Below, piece by piece: positions 43,218 to 53,370 of a DNA stretch of 64,000 nt. Position 1 is the stretch's first letter. Each line of letters opens with the position of its first letter. The stretch comes from Humulus lupulus (taxonomy: Eukaryota > Streptophyta > Magnoliopsida > Rosales > Cannabaceae). The DNA lies in contig NC_084793.1 of NCBI RefSeq assembly GCF_963169125.1, forward strand, positions 38,466,578 through 38,530,577, written 5' to 3'. Made by a program: the position numbers and the translations under genes. The notes under the pieces were generated by a model. It was not told where the DNA came from and made no database searches. It saw nothing but the letters and a program-made list of their open reading frames with translations.

Positions 43218-43638
43218 CTGCACAAGTCAACACAGTGAGTCAGTAAAAGAGGTGTACAAGTTACTTCAGTATCACAGACGTATAGAGTGATGGTAGAAAA
43301 AACCTAACTGGAACTTTCCCCCGAGCTTGAGCTTGGGGACCATGAAATTCCCCCGTCTTCAGAAGAGGCGGGGGGAGTGCCTTCCCTATAAGTTGGTGAT
43401 AACCTTGAGATGTCCCTATAGTCATTGGTCCCGTACTGCACCGCTATCCCATTCCACACCTCGTCCGTGGTGTACACGGTATCATATTTCCCGAGCCCAC
43501 TATCGAACCTATGGACATAGTCGTCTACCCAACTCTATATGTAGAAGTGGTATCTATCCTGTGGGCACGAGACTAACCTATTGGGTCTGTGTTTTAGCAA
43601 AGTGGGGGACCACATTCTCGAAGTAGGAAGGGTTTTAC
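43218..43638 (-). other. Intron 2-3 of the B antisense gene
   Basis: 421 bases with donor GAAG|GTAAAACCC and acceptor GACTTGTGCAG|GCG. The H and A equivalents are 2427-2891 and 48465-48800. Confidence 0.6.
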
Positions 43639-43953
43639 CTTCATCTGAGTCCGAGCTCGAGGCTTCGTCGTTGGCTTCGTTCCCAGATCGCGGACTCCTC
43701 AAGCGAACTGGGAGAGGTACCCTCTTTTCTCTCCTCGGAAGAAGGGTGTTTGTGGGCTGTGGCACCTCCTCCCAACGTTCGTATTTTTTATTAGACCAGT
43801 CAGAGGTTGAAAGACCTTCTCCCAATAACCCACAGGCTTGGAGCTGGTCCTCATGAAGAAGATACGAGAGAGACCTCCTGCCATAAGGAAGTCCGAGCAA
43901 GGCCTCCCTGTGTTCCCTCATTGTCTTGGAGGGGGAGGGACGCTGAAAATTAG
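43639..43953 (-). CDS. Antisense gene of B, exon 2
   Basis: An open exon between the acceptor CGCCTTTCAG at 43954-43955 (an alternative AG lies 11 bases further on, at 43943) and the donor at 43638. About 105 residues. The middle part is basic and the end is acidic and serine-rich ('NEANDEASSSDSDEG'), a pattern also seen at the end of exon 2 in H. No motif of known function. Confidence 0.55.
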
Positions 43954-44041
43954 CTGAAAGGCGAAGCACATTTCAGCTAAGTATGGTATTAAGGGCTAAA
44001 ACTCCGAGCTCAAAAAAAATAAAAGTAGCAAGAATACTTAC

Positions 44042-44926
44042 GAATCCGCCTGAAAGAACGATGTCGAGACGGGGACAGACCGTCTGTCCAGAAAAAAGCC
44101 TTTTTGGAGTCAGGAGGGTGGTTGACAAGATCTTCGAAAATCTTCGTCTCCTTAGGGTAGCTCGAGAGATATAAAAACCATCCCCTCCCCGAGCTCGGGA
44201 GGGGTTACTTTTCAAACAAAAGAGATATAAAATCTCTTGAGGCGAGGGTCCTTTCCACTGCAGCTCGTGGAACAAGGATCTCAGGGCAGACAGCACCCTG
44301 TACGAATTGGTGTTGAGTTGGAATGGAGCCAACCCAACGAAATCAATGAAGTCTCTGAAAAAGGACTTCAAAGGCAGCAGAGCTCCCGCCCTTATATGTT
44401 CCTGGCTCCAGGCCGCATATTTCACACTGGCATCGCGGCCCCCAGGGGCGAAACAGCTCCGTTCGTGACTAGCCGGAGCTCGACACTTCAGGGTGTCTAA
44501 CGAACTAAGGCCATGGAGGGCCAAGATGTCAGTTATTTGGTCGGTGGTGGTAACCGAGCTCTGGTAGAACTCAGCTTCGAACATCTCCCTCCTCGGCTGC
44601 GAAGACGAAGGCTCCGCCATTAAAGAAAATTGGAGTTCCCCGAGATGATATGCAACCGTGACTTTTAACGCAGGGTCGAGGGGGATTGGCCTAGGTCCTG
44701 GGTTGGGCTCTGGATAGATGGCCTCCCGAAGGACTCTTCTCTTCTTTTCGATGACCTCGTCTATCTGACGGCGATAGTGGGCTCGAATGTCCTCTTGCTC
44801 GCGAGCAAGCTCGTATTCTTTTATCCGACGCTGATTCCGGGCGAACAGCGATTCTGGGCTCGGAGATTTGGGCTCGTAAGGGATGGCTCGCAATGACCCC
44901 CACCATCTTTCCAGATTCTGTGACAT
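44042..44926 (-). CDS. Antisense gene of B, exon 1: gypsy-type transposon family domain
   Basis: It starts at ATG 44926 immediately after a proposed acceptor (TTCTCGTTAG) and ends at a strong donor, GTAAGTATTC, at 44041. The N-terminal 90 residues are charged and helical. The second half has the family chain ('AWSQEHIRAGALLPLKSFFRDF', cited here by its core 'RAGALLPLKSFF', then 'GLAPFQLNTNSYRVL' and 'EILYLFCLKSN') that matches H exon 1 and A exon 1. Open over 295 codons. Expression and function are unknown. It is transcribed, if at all, against the direction of pol. Confidence 0.78.
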
Positions 44927-45632
44927 CTAACGAGAAAGAAAAAATGGTGAGGGCCATGCATGCAAGGATCACGAGCTCGATGGTATGAGCTCGGGGATTT
45001 GGGAACAAGAAATTAAATATTGAGACCCTTACTAAAGAGTCAGAACGTGTGTTCCACGGGAGAGAAAAGGAGCGTGGAAGATTTTTTGAAAATCCTGAAA
45101 TTCAAGGGAAAGAAAGGTGGCGGTTAGCCAGGAAGGGCATTTTCGGTTTTCGTGCATTTGTCAAGGACAAGGGTTTTTACCCGAAAACTTATTGGACAAG
45201 AAAATGGCCTAAAATTTTCAAAACCCAGAAAATTGAAACTTTGCTCAAACGTTAAAACTGGACATAAACCAGTGATGTGAAATCCAGCAGGGAAAGTCTA
45301 GGAAACCTGAAAGCCTATCGAAATAAAACCCCCTATCTTATTATGCTAAGAATGTAAACTAGCATACACATCAAAAACAGTATAAAAGAAACTGAAAACA
45401 ACAGAAATGGCATACTTATATAGTGATGGTGATTGCAGAGAAATCGTCGACTGAAGAAGAGGTTGCAAGAAAGAACTCACTGACTCGAACAGACCAGGAT
45501 TTCTTTGTTTCTTGGGTCGAGAAAACATGCGCAGGACATAATCTTCTTAGGAGAGTCTGGTTTTCTGGTTGTTTTCCTTTTCTTCCTTACGATGAACAAA
45601 CGTGAAGAAGAAGATGAAGAGGGGGGGTCTTG

Positions 45633-45640
45633 TATATATA
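45633..45640 (-). promoter_or_regulatory. TATA box of the B antisense gene
   Basis: TATATATA on the minus strand in the context CCACCTATATATACAAG. The first proposed donor (GTAAGGGTC at 45032) is about 600 bases downstream, and the UTR intron ends just before ATG 44926. Confidence 0.5.
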
Positions 45641-45886
45641 GGTGGAAAAGTGGAATTAATCAGGAGCGGCGAGTGAAATGCTCACTAGATCGAACGGATG
45701 GGGATCAATGACAAGAAGGCGCCGAAAAGTTGTCAGATGGACGATCGTGGGCGTGTTCCCAAGGTACTCAAGTGCCTAAAGTGAGCAATACCCGGCTGAC
45801 GCGTGTCCATTTTTAAGAGTGTGACGGTATGGTTCCCAGAAGAAGTAGTTCAAAAGTTTCCTTCTCTTAGGATTCGAACAAATACT

Positions 45887-45901
45887 TTTGAGGGGGCAAG
45901 A
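45887..45901 (+). other. Polypurine tract of B
   Basis: TTTGAGGGGGCAAGA lies immediately before the 3' LTR. Confidence 0.75.
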
Positions 45902-46693
45902 TGTTATACCCAGATTTCGAGCCATAGTAAATATGACCTCGAAAGCTGAGTTCGCATTAAATGGTCTCGTGAGGGTTAGGGTATGCTCTACGATTGTAAA
46001 TCGAGCCTGCAAAGTATGATACATGACCTCGAATGTAGTGACCTCGAAATGATCTCGATCTTGAAAGGTAGCTCTGAGAGCCCCTCATCTTCAGGAACAA
46101 CTTCGGAGCAGGGATCTTGAGCTCGATGTACTATCTTGAAAGCAATGTTAGCTCGGGAGATGTCAGTGGCTCGCACAATGACGTGAAACCTGAGATGTTG
46201 AAGCCTTGGAGATACGCTATGACCACCTTGAATATCTACAAATATTGTAAACATGAGATGTAATCCTCATTTATTGATGTAAATCCCCAAGAATCGTGGG
46301 ATATTATTTAGTCAGTTATGCGTTTCCTAGTCTTCAGGGACGTTTCCTTTTTTATCTGATTAAAGGCATTTAAAGCCATTTATTTTATTCACAAAAGATT
46401 AACTACCCAAAATATGTGGGATAGTATTATGCATACTTCTCTATAAATAGAGAAGCCATACACCATTGTAATTGAGGGAAATTCTGATCTTTGAGAGAAA
46501 ACTCTGGAGAATTCATGCTAAAGAATTTTTCAGAGATAATCTTAAGATTAATAACAGTGATTCGTGGACTAGGCAGATTTAACTGCTGAACCACGTAAAA
46601 AATCGTGTGTTTGATTTGTTTGTTCCGTTTGGCCATCGTCATCCATTGTTTTTGTGCTCTTCTTTTATCTGTTGACGAAAAACGGCGTCAACA
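45902..46693 (+). repeat. 3' LTR of element B
   Basis: 792 bases, the same length as the 5' LTR, with about 15 substitutions by eye. TATAAATA at 46442-46449, hairpin at 46563-46595. It is followed by the CTATT duplication. Confidence 0.95.
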
Positions 46694-47031
46694 CTATTCG
46701 AACCTCGATGGCCTAGGCCATCAGGTTTTCGAAGTTGAAGATTGGACGGGTAGATTCGGTAATGATTTCCAACTCCCTAATGGCCCAGGCCGTTGGGTCT
46801 TGGATAATAGGATTAAAACAATTTGACAAGCTAAAGTCAGGAATAGTCTAGTCCAGGCCGTTGGAACCGGGACCAAACCCTCAGATCAGTCATACACGGT
46901 GATATAAAAAAAAAAAGGGTAATGGAAATAACATAAACCAGATAAAGCACTACAAATTGTCTTGGATGCGTACGCGTCCGCAAAAATGTTATTACAAAAT
47001 AAAGGAAAAAAGACGAGGTGAAGATCCGATT
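46694..47031 (+). other. Element A sequence between B and the antisense gene
   Basis: No gene. It holds repeated GGCCYAGGCC-like words (near 46709, 46782 and 46848) with CCGTTGG, probably a decayed continuation of the repeat block downstream of pol in A. Confidence 0.4.
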
Positions 47032-47628
47032 CTAGGCTTCATCATCCAGGAGCTCCGCGTCTTCTTTCTCCTTGACCTCTAATTCGGCTCTCTTTGAGTC
47101 CAGGTCGGGAAAGATTAGGAGGTTCATGCTTTTGTCTTTGCGCAAGGCCATGTAGATGGCCTCCTCTAAGGTGACGCGCAGCATGTCGTCCGCTTGCTCC
47201 TTTCTGTGGCGGGTCTCGTCTTGCGCCACCTTCTCCTCATGAAGAGAGTCATCCAGCTCACGGATCCAGGCCTCCAATCCTTTGATCCTCTCCCGGTCCT
47301 GTACAGACTGAGTCGCAACCGCCTCCTGTGCGGCCTTTGCTCTGAGAAGCTCCGCCTCCAGAAGGGCTACCTTCTCATTAGTCTCGGCTTCTTTCCAGGA
47401 CATGGCCTCTTCAAGCCGAGCCTTGACTCGGCCAAACTCTGCACGGTCGGCTTTGACCTGAGCAACTGCTTTGGCCAAGGACTCATTTCCATGGGCCGTC
47501 TCCCTGGCCAGGGCCTCCTTGGCAGCCTCCCTTTGATTCACGGCTGCCTCCAGCTCCAGCTAGAGCGTCTCCATCTTCATGGCCGCCTCGGCAACCAGGT
47601 CAGCATTCTAATGGGATAGCAGAGCGTC
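47032..47628 (-). pseudogene. Antisense gene of A, last exon: coiled coil, two nonsense codons
   Basis: After the acceptor TTTGTTCCAG (47629-47630) one frame runs to 47032 and is broken by TAG at 47608-47610 and 47560-47562. Both are plausible Gln codons. The remaining 170 residues are a charged alanine- and glutamate-rich helix ('LARETAHGNESLAKAVAQV', 'EAELLRAKAAQEAV') with an acidic end. Same architecture as H and B. Sequence identity between the three is low, but heptad character and place are constant. Confidence 0.65.
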
Positions 47629-47701
47629 CTGGAACAAATAAAAGTTAGAAGAATCCTTACCAAACAAAAAAAAGGAAGAAAAAGACATGAAGCAAACTTA
47701 T
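47629..47701 (-). other. Intron 3-4 of the A antisense gene, donor mutated
   Basis: The acceptor is TTTGTTCCAG. At the expected donor the sequence is CCGCT|ATAAGTTTGC, one G-to-A change from GTAAGTTT. Splicing of this copy is probably lost. Confidence 0.5.
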
Positions 47702-48464
47702 AGCGGAGAGCCTGGGAGATGAACAGCATGTTCGGGTTGGCGATGGTGGTGTACCGTTTCAGTTGAAGGTTGGACATGGTGTTCCCCACCTGGTCTAGCA
47801 GATCCGCCGCGAATGGGGCCGTGTCCTGCCCCAGCTTAGGGCGAAAACCCGTCTCGGAGACTGGCCGATCCACGATTGGCTGAGGGACACTGAAGGTCGC
47901 CGGGTGCTCAGCGAACTCAACCTGACGACGAATCGTCAGGGCCTTGTATGTCTCGTCCCTCCTTTCCCGGCCACTCTCCCAGGTCCGGGAAATGATCCTG
48001 GACTGCTCGTCCCGCAAGATGGCTTCCCCCTCCTCAGGTAGGGCCGGATGGATGGGAAGGGTCGGTGTCGCAGAAATCTCCTTCGTGACGAGGTGACTTT
48101 CACTGAATGACTCTTCGGCCGAGCCAGCCCGCCTTGTCCGGGGCCTCTTGTTCACGGTTTCGGCCTCTACCGTGCCCAACTCCGCGGCCCTCTTCCCGGA
48201 ACTCTTGCTTACCACAGGTCTTGTTCCAGATCAATCACCGGGGGTTGAGCGAGGCCGGGGACGGTGGCCGGGTCCACGGCCGTAACAGGAACCGTGGCGA
48301 TTGTGACCTGGCCGGGTTGAGGATCCGCCCCTGGCGTCTCCTTGTTGCGGGATAGATCCAGGCTCGGTGCCTCGGATGTTTTCTTGGCAGCCTTCTTTAC
48401 TACGGCCTGGACCTCAAGAAGCTGCCTCATCTCATCCACGGGATCAGAAATGTCGGAGTCTCCT
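47702..48464 (-). pseudogene. Antisense gene of A, exon 3
   Basis: It follows the acceptor TTTGTTGCAG (48465-48466). The first part ('DSDISDPVDEMRQLL') is acidic like the opening of B exon 3. A stop near 48209 and a frameshift there separate it from the second part, which has a basic segment and a C-terminal helical region ('LDQVGNTMSNLQLKRYTTI') that corresponds to the ends of exon 3 in H and B. Function unknown. Confidence 0.55.
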
Positions 48465-48800
48465 GCAACAAACACAAATGAAAAGGAGTTAGTACAATTA
48501 ACAAGAGAATAGAGAAGTCAAAATTAAGAGTGGCCCGGGACGAACCCTTATCTAAGCCCCGTACATGACTCAACTCATTTAATGCGAAGGAGTAGACTCA
48601 ATCCCCCATGTCGTCCAGGTCCAGGAAATTCCTGTATTGGAAGAACCCGGACAAGTACATGAGAGTTTCCGAGCCTACGAGAACGGGTGACGAAGGTCTC
48701 GTCTCCCCACCAGCCCCGAACGCGGGGCCTCGAAGTGCTAGCCTATCCCTAGCTAAGTCCCCAACTTGGGGAGCATAAGTTAAGATCAAAGGTGAGTTAC

Positions 48801-49177
48801 CTCGCTCTGATACGCTAGCCCCAAGGGTCCCCCTGTTCGACAGTGCCTCCTCGAAAAGGGCTTCCAGCTCTTCAGAAGTGGTCGCCTCCTTCGACTGGGC
48901 CAAGTCCCTCTTCCGGTTGGCCGCGTCCACGAGTGTCGCAGCCTCTACTTCCCTGATATGCTCCAGGGCTAGTTGCTCCCTTATGATGGGATTCTTCTCG
49001 CACTGTATGCCTAAAGGCTCGGGGCGTCGATTGTCTAATGGGCCGCGAGCAGCCCGATCAGTCAGAGATTTTCGGTGTTGACGTAACCTCGTACGCCCAG
49101 GTCCTCCGCACTCAGCTCGGAGTAGAGCCTCTTCTGGTCCAAGATGAACTTGGTTAGAGGAGTCTGGGCAAAAGGTC
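48801..49177 (-). pseudogene. Antisense gene of A, exon 2
   Basis: From the acceptor GGTGGCAG (49178-49179) the minus strand gives 'LYSELSAEDLGVRGYVNTENL', here noted by its core 'SAEDLGVRGYVNTENL', matching H exon 2. A TGA and a frameshift near 49060 follow, then a charged segment reading toward the donor GTAACTCACC at 48800. The open frame continues past that donor to 48598 with a stretch ('YAPQVGDLARDRLALRGP') that may also be coding, so the exon end is uncertain. Confidence 0.5.
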
Positions 49178-49260
49178 CTGCCACCCGAGGTAATACAGTG
49201 AGAAATAAAAAAGAAAGAGAAAAAGAGGAACAGGCAAAATAAGATCGGGAAAGCACTTAC
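49178..49260 (-). other. Intron 1-2 of the A antisense gene
   Basis: 83 bases with donor GAGTGG|GTAAGTGC and acceptor CGGGTGGCAG|GACC. Confidence 0.75.
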
Positions 49261-49896
49261 CCACTCGCTGAAAGTCCAGCATCAGTGTGGGGTTCTTCTC
49301 TACGAGGAACCCGGACGTCATGAACCAGTAATGTCGGATGTCCGGGGGTGCTTCCAGGCGCTTGTGGGAGCAGGGTAGCTGCCTCACGACTTTAGCCTGT
49401 AGAAGCCGTCCAAGGTCTTGTCCTTGGCGTTGACCTACGGTTCCATCTTGTAGAAGTACAAGATTTTCGCGGGGGTCGGCTCCGCAATCTCCCTTGCGGC
49501 GCAGAAGACGCGCCATCCTGCAAGAAATCGGTAGGCTTGGGGCAGAAGCTGGAAGGGCGCGATCCCCACGAATGTTAGGAACCGCACGAAGTAATCGTGA
49601 AATGGGAGTGTAGCTCCCGCACTAATGTGGCCTGTGCTCCAGGCCCCGAACCCGTTCACGGAGGTGTGCGCCTACTCTTCTCTCCTGGCTAAGTGGTTGT
49701 AGAAGAGTCCGGGAGTGGACTCTATGCCCAGGCTTTCTCTAGGACGTACATCATCCGGTAGTTCCGGAACGGGTTTGGCACCGTGTCCATCTCCCAGCTG
49801 TTGCCTTTAGGGGTCTGGGACTTGGGAAGGAGGACGGGGGCCTTGTTGACTTCCTCCTCCGAATGAAGGGTGACGCCTGATGTCATGGCTAATAAT
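49261..49896 (-). pseudogene. Antisense gene of A, exon 1: gypsy-type transposon family domain
   Basis: The region follows an acceptor TTGCTCCCAG (49897-49898). It has ATG 49886 ('MTSGVTLHSEEE'), 'SWEMDTVPNPFRNYRMMYVLE' (core 'PNPFRNYRMMYVLE'), then after frameshifts the family chain 'FGAWSTGHISAGATLPFHDYF', 'GIAPFQLLPQAYRFLAGW' and 'HYWFMTSGFLVEKNP' to the GTAAGTGC donor. It is clearly homologous to exon 1 of H ('FGAWSWAHI', 'GIAPFQLIPPSYKLLARW'). At least two frameshifts and a stop near 49670 show decay. Confidence 0.72.
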
Positions 49897-50229
49897 CTGG
49901 GAGCAAAACAAAGAAACCAAACAGTCAATACCAAAACCCAAGAAAGTCGGTTAGGGTACGGGGGGCCTCCTACGGACTGCTTGGAGTCCCCTCCGGATCA
50001 GGTCCGGGTTCATCAGGGAACCACGAGACCCAGATCGGGAATGAAAAGTGGGCTACTGAATAGGTTCCACCCCTGGTCTGGGAAGCATCCAGACCCGGAG
50101 CGACCCAAACCAGGCAGTCTCCCTAGCATTAATCCTAAGCATAAACAAGTTCTAGCAGCCTAAACATATGAGCAAAAGGACAGAACCTACGTTCATATAT
50201 CTATTAAGGCAGAGGGCTAAAGGACTTAC
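49897..50229 (-). other. 5'-UTR intron of the A antisense gene
   Basis: 333 bases; donor CACA|GTAAGTCC, acceptor TTGCTCCCAG. Confidence 0.5.
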
Positions 50230-50506
50230 TGTGAATGGCTGGTCGTGAAAAATGGTGGTTGTCTGGTGATAAGGATGGCAGAATCTTGGTCTTGAACTGG
50301 CGAAGGCGGTTCAGCAGCTCGTCGACAAGACAGGCTGAGGACGTGCGCTCAGGCAGAGGTGTAGATGTCGGAACTGTTGGAAAAAGGTGACGGCGCAGAG
50401 TAAGCAGACGGTGGAAGATGTCGTGGGCAAGATCAGACATAAAAAAATCCTCAGAGTTCTTAGAATGGCTCGAGAGTGTAAAAGTTTCAAATGGATGTCT
50501 GAGGAG

Positions 50507-50514
50507 TATTTATA
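50507..50514 (-). promoter_or_regulatory. TATA box of the A antisense gene
   Basis: TATAAATA on the minus strand, about 278 bases before the first proposed donor. Compare 4796-4803 in H at a spacing of about 283 bases. Confidence 0.6.
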
Positions 50515-51021
50515 GAGACCCAAATCCTGGTCTCTAATCCAGCAAATAGGAAATCCCCCATCGGACGGTCCAGGATCGTGCAAAGGCATTAATGAATCCA
50601 CATAAATGCTGGATCCATTCCATTTCGATCCGAAGTCCCAGGAGAGGGGAATTTCAAAGGTCGCCCCATCCTACGGTCCACCTCAGTGCAGAAACATTAA
50701 TGAAGGACCCCCATGTGGATGGGACGCTTCAGAATCCGTGCTGACAAACTAGCCTAGGCCTAGCGACCCTTGAGGTGGTTGGTGACCTTTCGAGGTCAAG
50801 TGCCATCGTTGCAGCAGTCGCTGGGCAACACGTGTGCCCCTCGTCACGAAACGGGACTTCGGAAAATGGACCTGGACATTGGTAAATGGTCCGGGCTCCG
50901 CATGCGCCTAGCGCACACTGCCCCTTGCCATAGACCCATGATTCTAAGCAGGAACTGGGAAGATAACCGTGGAGTATCCAGGAGCAAGGCAAGCCTCCAC
51001 CTCACGGACCCAGGTGAAGGC

Positions 51022-51033
51022 TTGGGGGGTAAA
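51022..51033 (+). other. Polypurine tract of A
   Basis: TTGGGGGGTAAA before the truncated 3' LTR, identical to that of H. Confidence 0.75.
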
Positions 51034-51159
51034 TGTTATCCCCATTTCCTGCCTTGGGCCTGGGAAGGTGGTCTAAGCCCACTAACTGGGCAATTGGGGT
51101 TGGGCCCAGCCAGGCCCGTTTGGCAGGAAGTGATTGACATCGACGGCCCAAGTGTGGGT
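51034..51159 (+). repeat. Truncated 3' LTR of element A (126 bp)
   Basis: It matches 12203-12329 with five substitutions and one missing base, then stops abruptly after AGTGTGGGT, where unrelated leader sequence of element F begins. Confidence 0.85.
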
Positions 51160-51174
51160 TCATTGAGCTAATTT

Positions 51175-51233
51175 CTGAAAATAACACAAGAAAGACATTA
51201 CAGACGTATTTCAAAAACAACGTGTATACTTAC
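51175..51233 (-). other. Candidate leader intron of F
   Basis: Donor CCAA|GTAAGTATAC and acceptor GTTATTTTCAG at 59-base spacing, in the same place as 63358-63426 in E. Short for a plant intron, so the call rests on the parallel. Confidence 0.45.
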
Positions 51234-51304
51234 TTGGTAGCAAGTAGGTCCTTTGTAGCTATTTTGTGTATTTCGTGGGAACGTTCAGGACCAATATAGT
51301 CGTT

Positions 51305-51316
51305 GCTCTGATACTA
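51305..51316 (-). other. Primer-binding site of F, initiator tRNA-Met (one mismatch)
   Basis: Reads TAGTATCAGAGC on the minus strand, one G-to-A change from TGGTATCAGAGC. Confidence 0.75.
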
Positions 51317-51318
51317 CA

Positions 51319-53370
51319 TGTAACTCCCTAATTTCTCACAAATTATCGAGAACACAGCGTTGGATCATAATCATAAATATTGCTATTTTATTGAATAAAA
51401 ACTTGAAAATAAATATATGGATCCATGGTTTTACAAAAACGAAATAATTGTCTTTAACATAATAAAATGAGCAACATTTAAATAAAACTTAAAAAAACAT
51501 GCTTTAAGAAAAATAAATAGGCCCGCTTGATCTTCCTTGACTATATGGTCCCCACGAGTACATCACGAAGCTTTTAGGTCCCACTCGCCACCGACCTTTC
51601 TATCATCAATTGCCTGATAACAATATCATAAGGGGTGAGCTTCTAAGCCCAGTAAGGAAAATACAAATAAGAGTTAGTCATATAATCATATCATAAATTT
51701 CAAAAAAAAGTCATCACAAACCTTATTTATACTAATCATACAACATCATAAAACCCTAGGTCATATCATAGCCTAAATCATAATCATAAATCGTAATCTA
51801 AGTCATATTCATAAATCATAATCTAAGTCGTAATCATAAATCATAATCTAATTAATAATTCATAAGTCATAAGTCATAATCATAAATATAGGTCATAAAT
51901 CATAATAACAAGTAAGATATAATGAAAAGATAAGTGCTTATACAGGGGTGGAAATTAAGCCCCGGACATAAGTCTGTCATACACCGGACATCAACTTAGG
52001 TCCGCATAAAATTTTGGCCACTGAGCCTACCGAACATAAGTCTGTCATACATCATTGGACACCTTAGGTCCAGACACACTTACCCCTTTATTGTACCTGA
52101 AATGTTAGGAAATACAAAACATAAACTAGATCATAAACTAAGCTTCCTAATTTTCCTTACCAAAACTGGGATATTGGAGACAAGAGCGGGGTTGGGAACT
52201 CCTAAAACCAAACATAAGAAACCATAAGTCCTTTAGAGAAAAGAAGATGAACATAAGATCTAAACCATTGGAATAAAGACTTACCAAAAACCTTAAATTT
52301 GAATACCTAAACAAAAGTCATTATAACGAGTTAGGCTTTGAAATAAAAGGAAAGAATAAAAAGTATGGAAATGGACTAATCCTGAAGATTAACGGTACCT
52401 TAGATAGCTTAGAGCTTTGATCTATACTTCAAACACTAAAATCACACAAAAGCTTACTTCCCAAGTGTTTAGAAAAGCTTAGATTGAAAAGCTTTTAATC
52501 CCCAAACCCTAGTGTTTTCTCTCTAGAATAAACTTAGCAGTTTGGAGGCTATGAACTGTGCGTGAAAATGATGAAAAATGGCTGAGTGAACGGTCCTATT
52601 TATAGAGTTCAAGGAGTGAAACTAACTCTCATCTCAATGAATAAATAAATGATTAAAAATAACATTTTTCGCTCAACAAATGCTTAGAACTTGGTCAAAA
52701 ACATTTAGTAACAAGTCAAAGTTGTTGAGGGTGGTTTCTAGTTCAGGATTCTATGAAAATTCAAAAATGGGCACTGGAGCCGATATATCGCCTCCTATAG
52801 GCGATATATCGCCTACCCCATAATTCTGAGGGTCCGTAGTTTCGTTCGTACGAAGTTGATGTATTTTTCGTATCAATCATATGTGATATATCGGCCCTTA
52901 TAGTTGCGATATATCGACATACACTAATATATCAAACACGTTTTTGCACACTTTCAGCTCACATGAAGTTTGTTTAAACCACTTTGACTGGTCACTTGAA
53001 GTTTGTTTAAACCACTTTGACTGAGTAAAACGTAATCCTGACAGGTGAGGGAAGTTTCTAGACTTCCTAGACTTATCCATGATTATTTTTATTCATCAAA
53101 AACCTTAATAAACATACAAGTGACCAGTGTCACATTCTTAATTATTCTATCCAAACCTTAGGTTATAATAAATATCATTTCTAGGGCCAGATATATTAAT
53201 CAAACCTTATGATAAAATTAATATTTCTAAACTATAGGCTAAACTTATAAAATCCATAACTATGTCTACGAGTTTCCAACTAAATCCCAGGTTGAACCAA
53301 TAACCAAGAAAACTAAAATACTAAGCTACTACTACTACTTTCTAGCTTAGTAAAATTATGAGACGCTGCA
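51319..53370 (-). repeat. 5' LTR of element F (about 2,052 bp)
   Basis: On the minus strand it starts TGCAGCGTCTC and ends GGGAGTTACA. TATAAATA at 52597-52604 in the context ACTCTATAAATAGGAC, as in D. A run of CATAATCATAAATC-like repeats lies at 51755-51905. GGACATAAGTCTGTCATACA-like units repeat near 51965 and 52025. Confidence 0.8.
52776..52925 (-). promoter_or_regulatory. GGCGATATATCGCC array in LTR F
   Basis: Four to five words near 52784, 52800, 52886 and 52906, upstream of the TATA box on the minus strand and colinear with D and E. Confidence 0.6.

Larger units (their letters stand above)
22238..46693 (+). mobile_element. Tat-type Ty3/gypsy element B
   Basis: Two 792-base LTRs (22238-23029 and 45902-46693) flank gag-pol and an antisense gene. 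The 5-base target duplication is CTATT (22233-22237 and 46694-46698). By eye the LTRs differ at about 15 positions (about 98.1% identity). Without the nested element C (11.8 kb) B is about 12.65 kb. Order: LTR, PBS, gag, PR-RT-RH-second RNase H, IN, short repeats, antisense gene, polypurine tract, LTR. Confidence 0.95.
12203..51159 (+). mobile_element. Tat-type Ty3/gypsy element A, host of nested B, C and G
   Basis: A begins with LTR TGTTATCCCC at 12203. It has gag-pol in the plus direction (13183-21421), a tandem-repeat block (21684-22155), an antisense spliced gene (47032-50514) and a truncated 3' LTR (51034-51159) that matches the first 127 bases of the 5' LTR with about five changes and one gap. 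B (22238-46693) and solo LTR G (15157-17523) interrupt it. Its own sequence totals about 12 kb. The right end is broken at 51159/51160, so no target duplication can be checked. Many stops, frameshifts and lost catalytic residues show it is inactive. Confidence 0.88.
51160..53370 (-). mobile_element. Truncated Tekay/Del-like element F (5' LTR and leader)
   Basis: On the minus strand: LTR (53370 to 51319), a PBS (51305-51316) and about 145 bases of leader to 51160, where it breaks against element A. No coding region remains. The LTR is homologous to E and D in palindrome block, TATA context and tandem-repeat zone. Confidence 0.8.
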
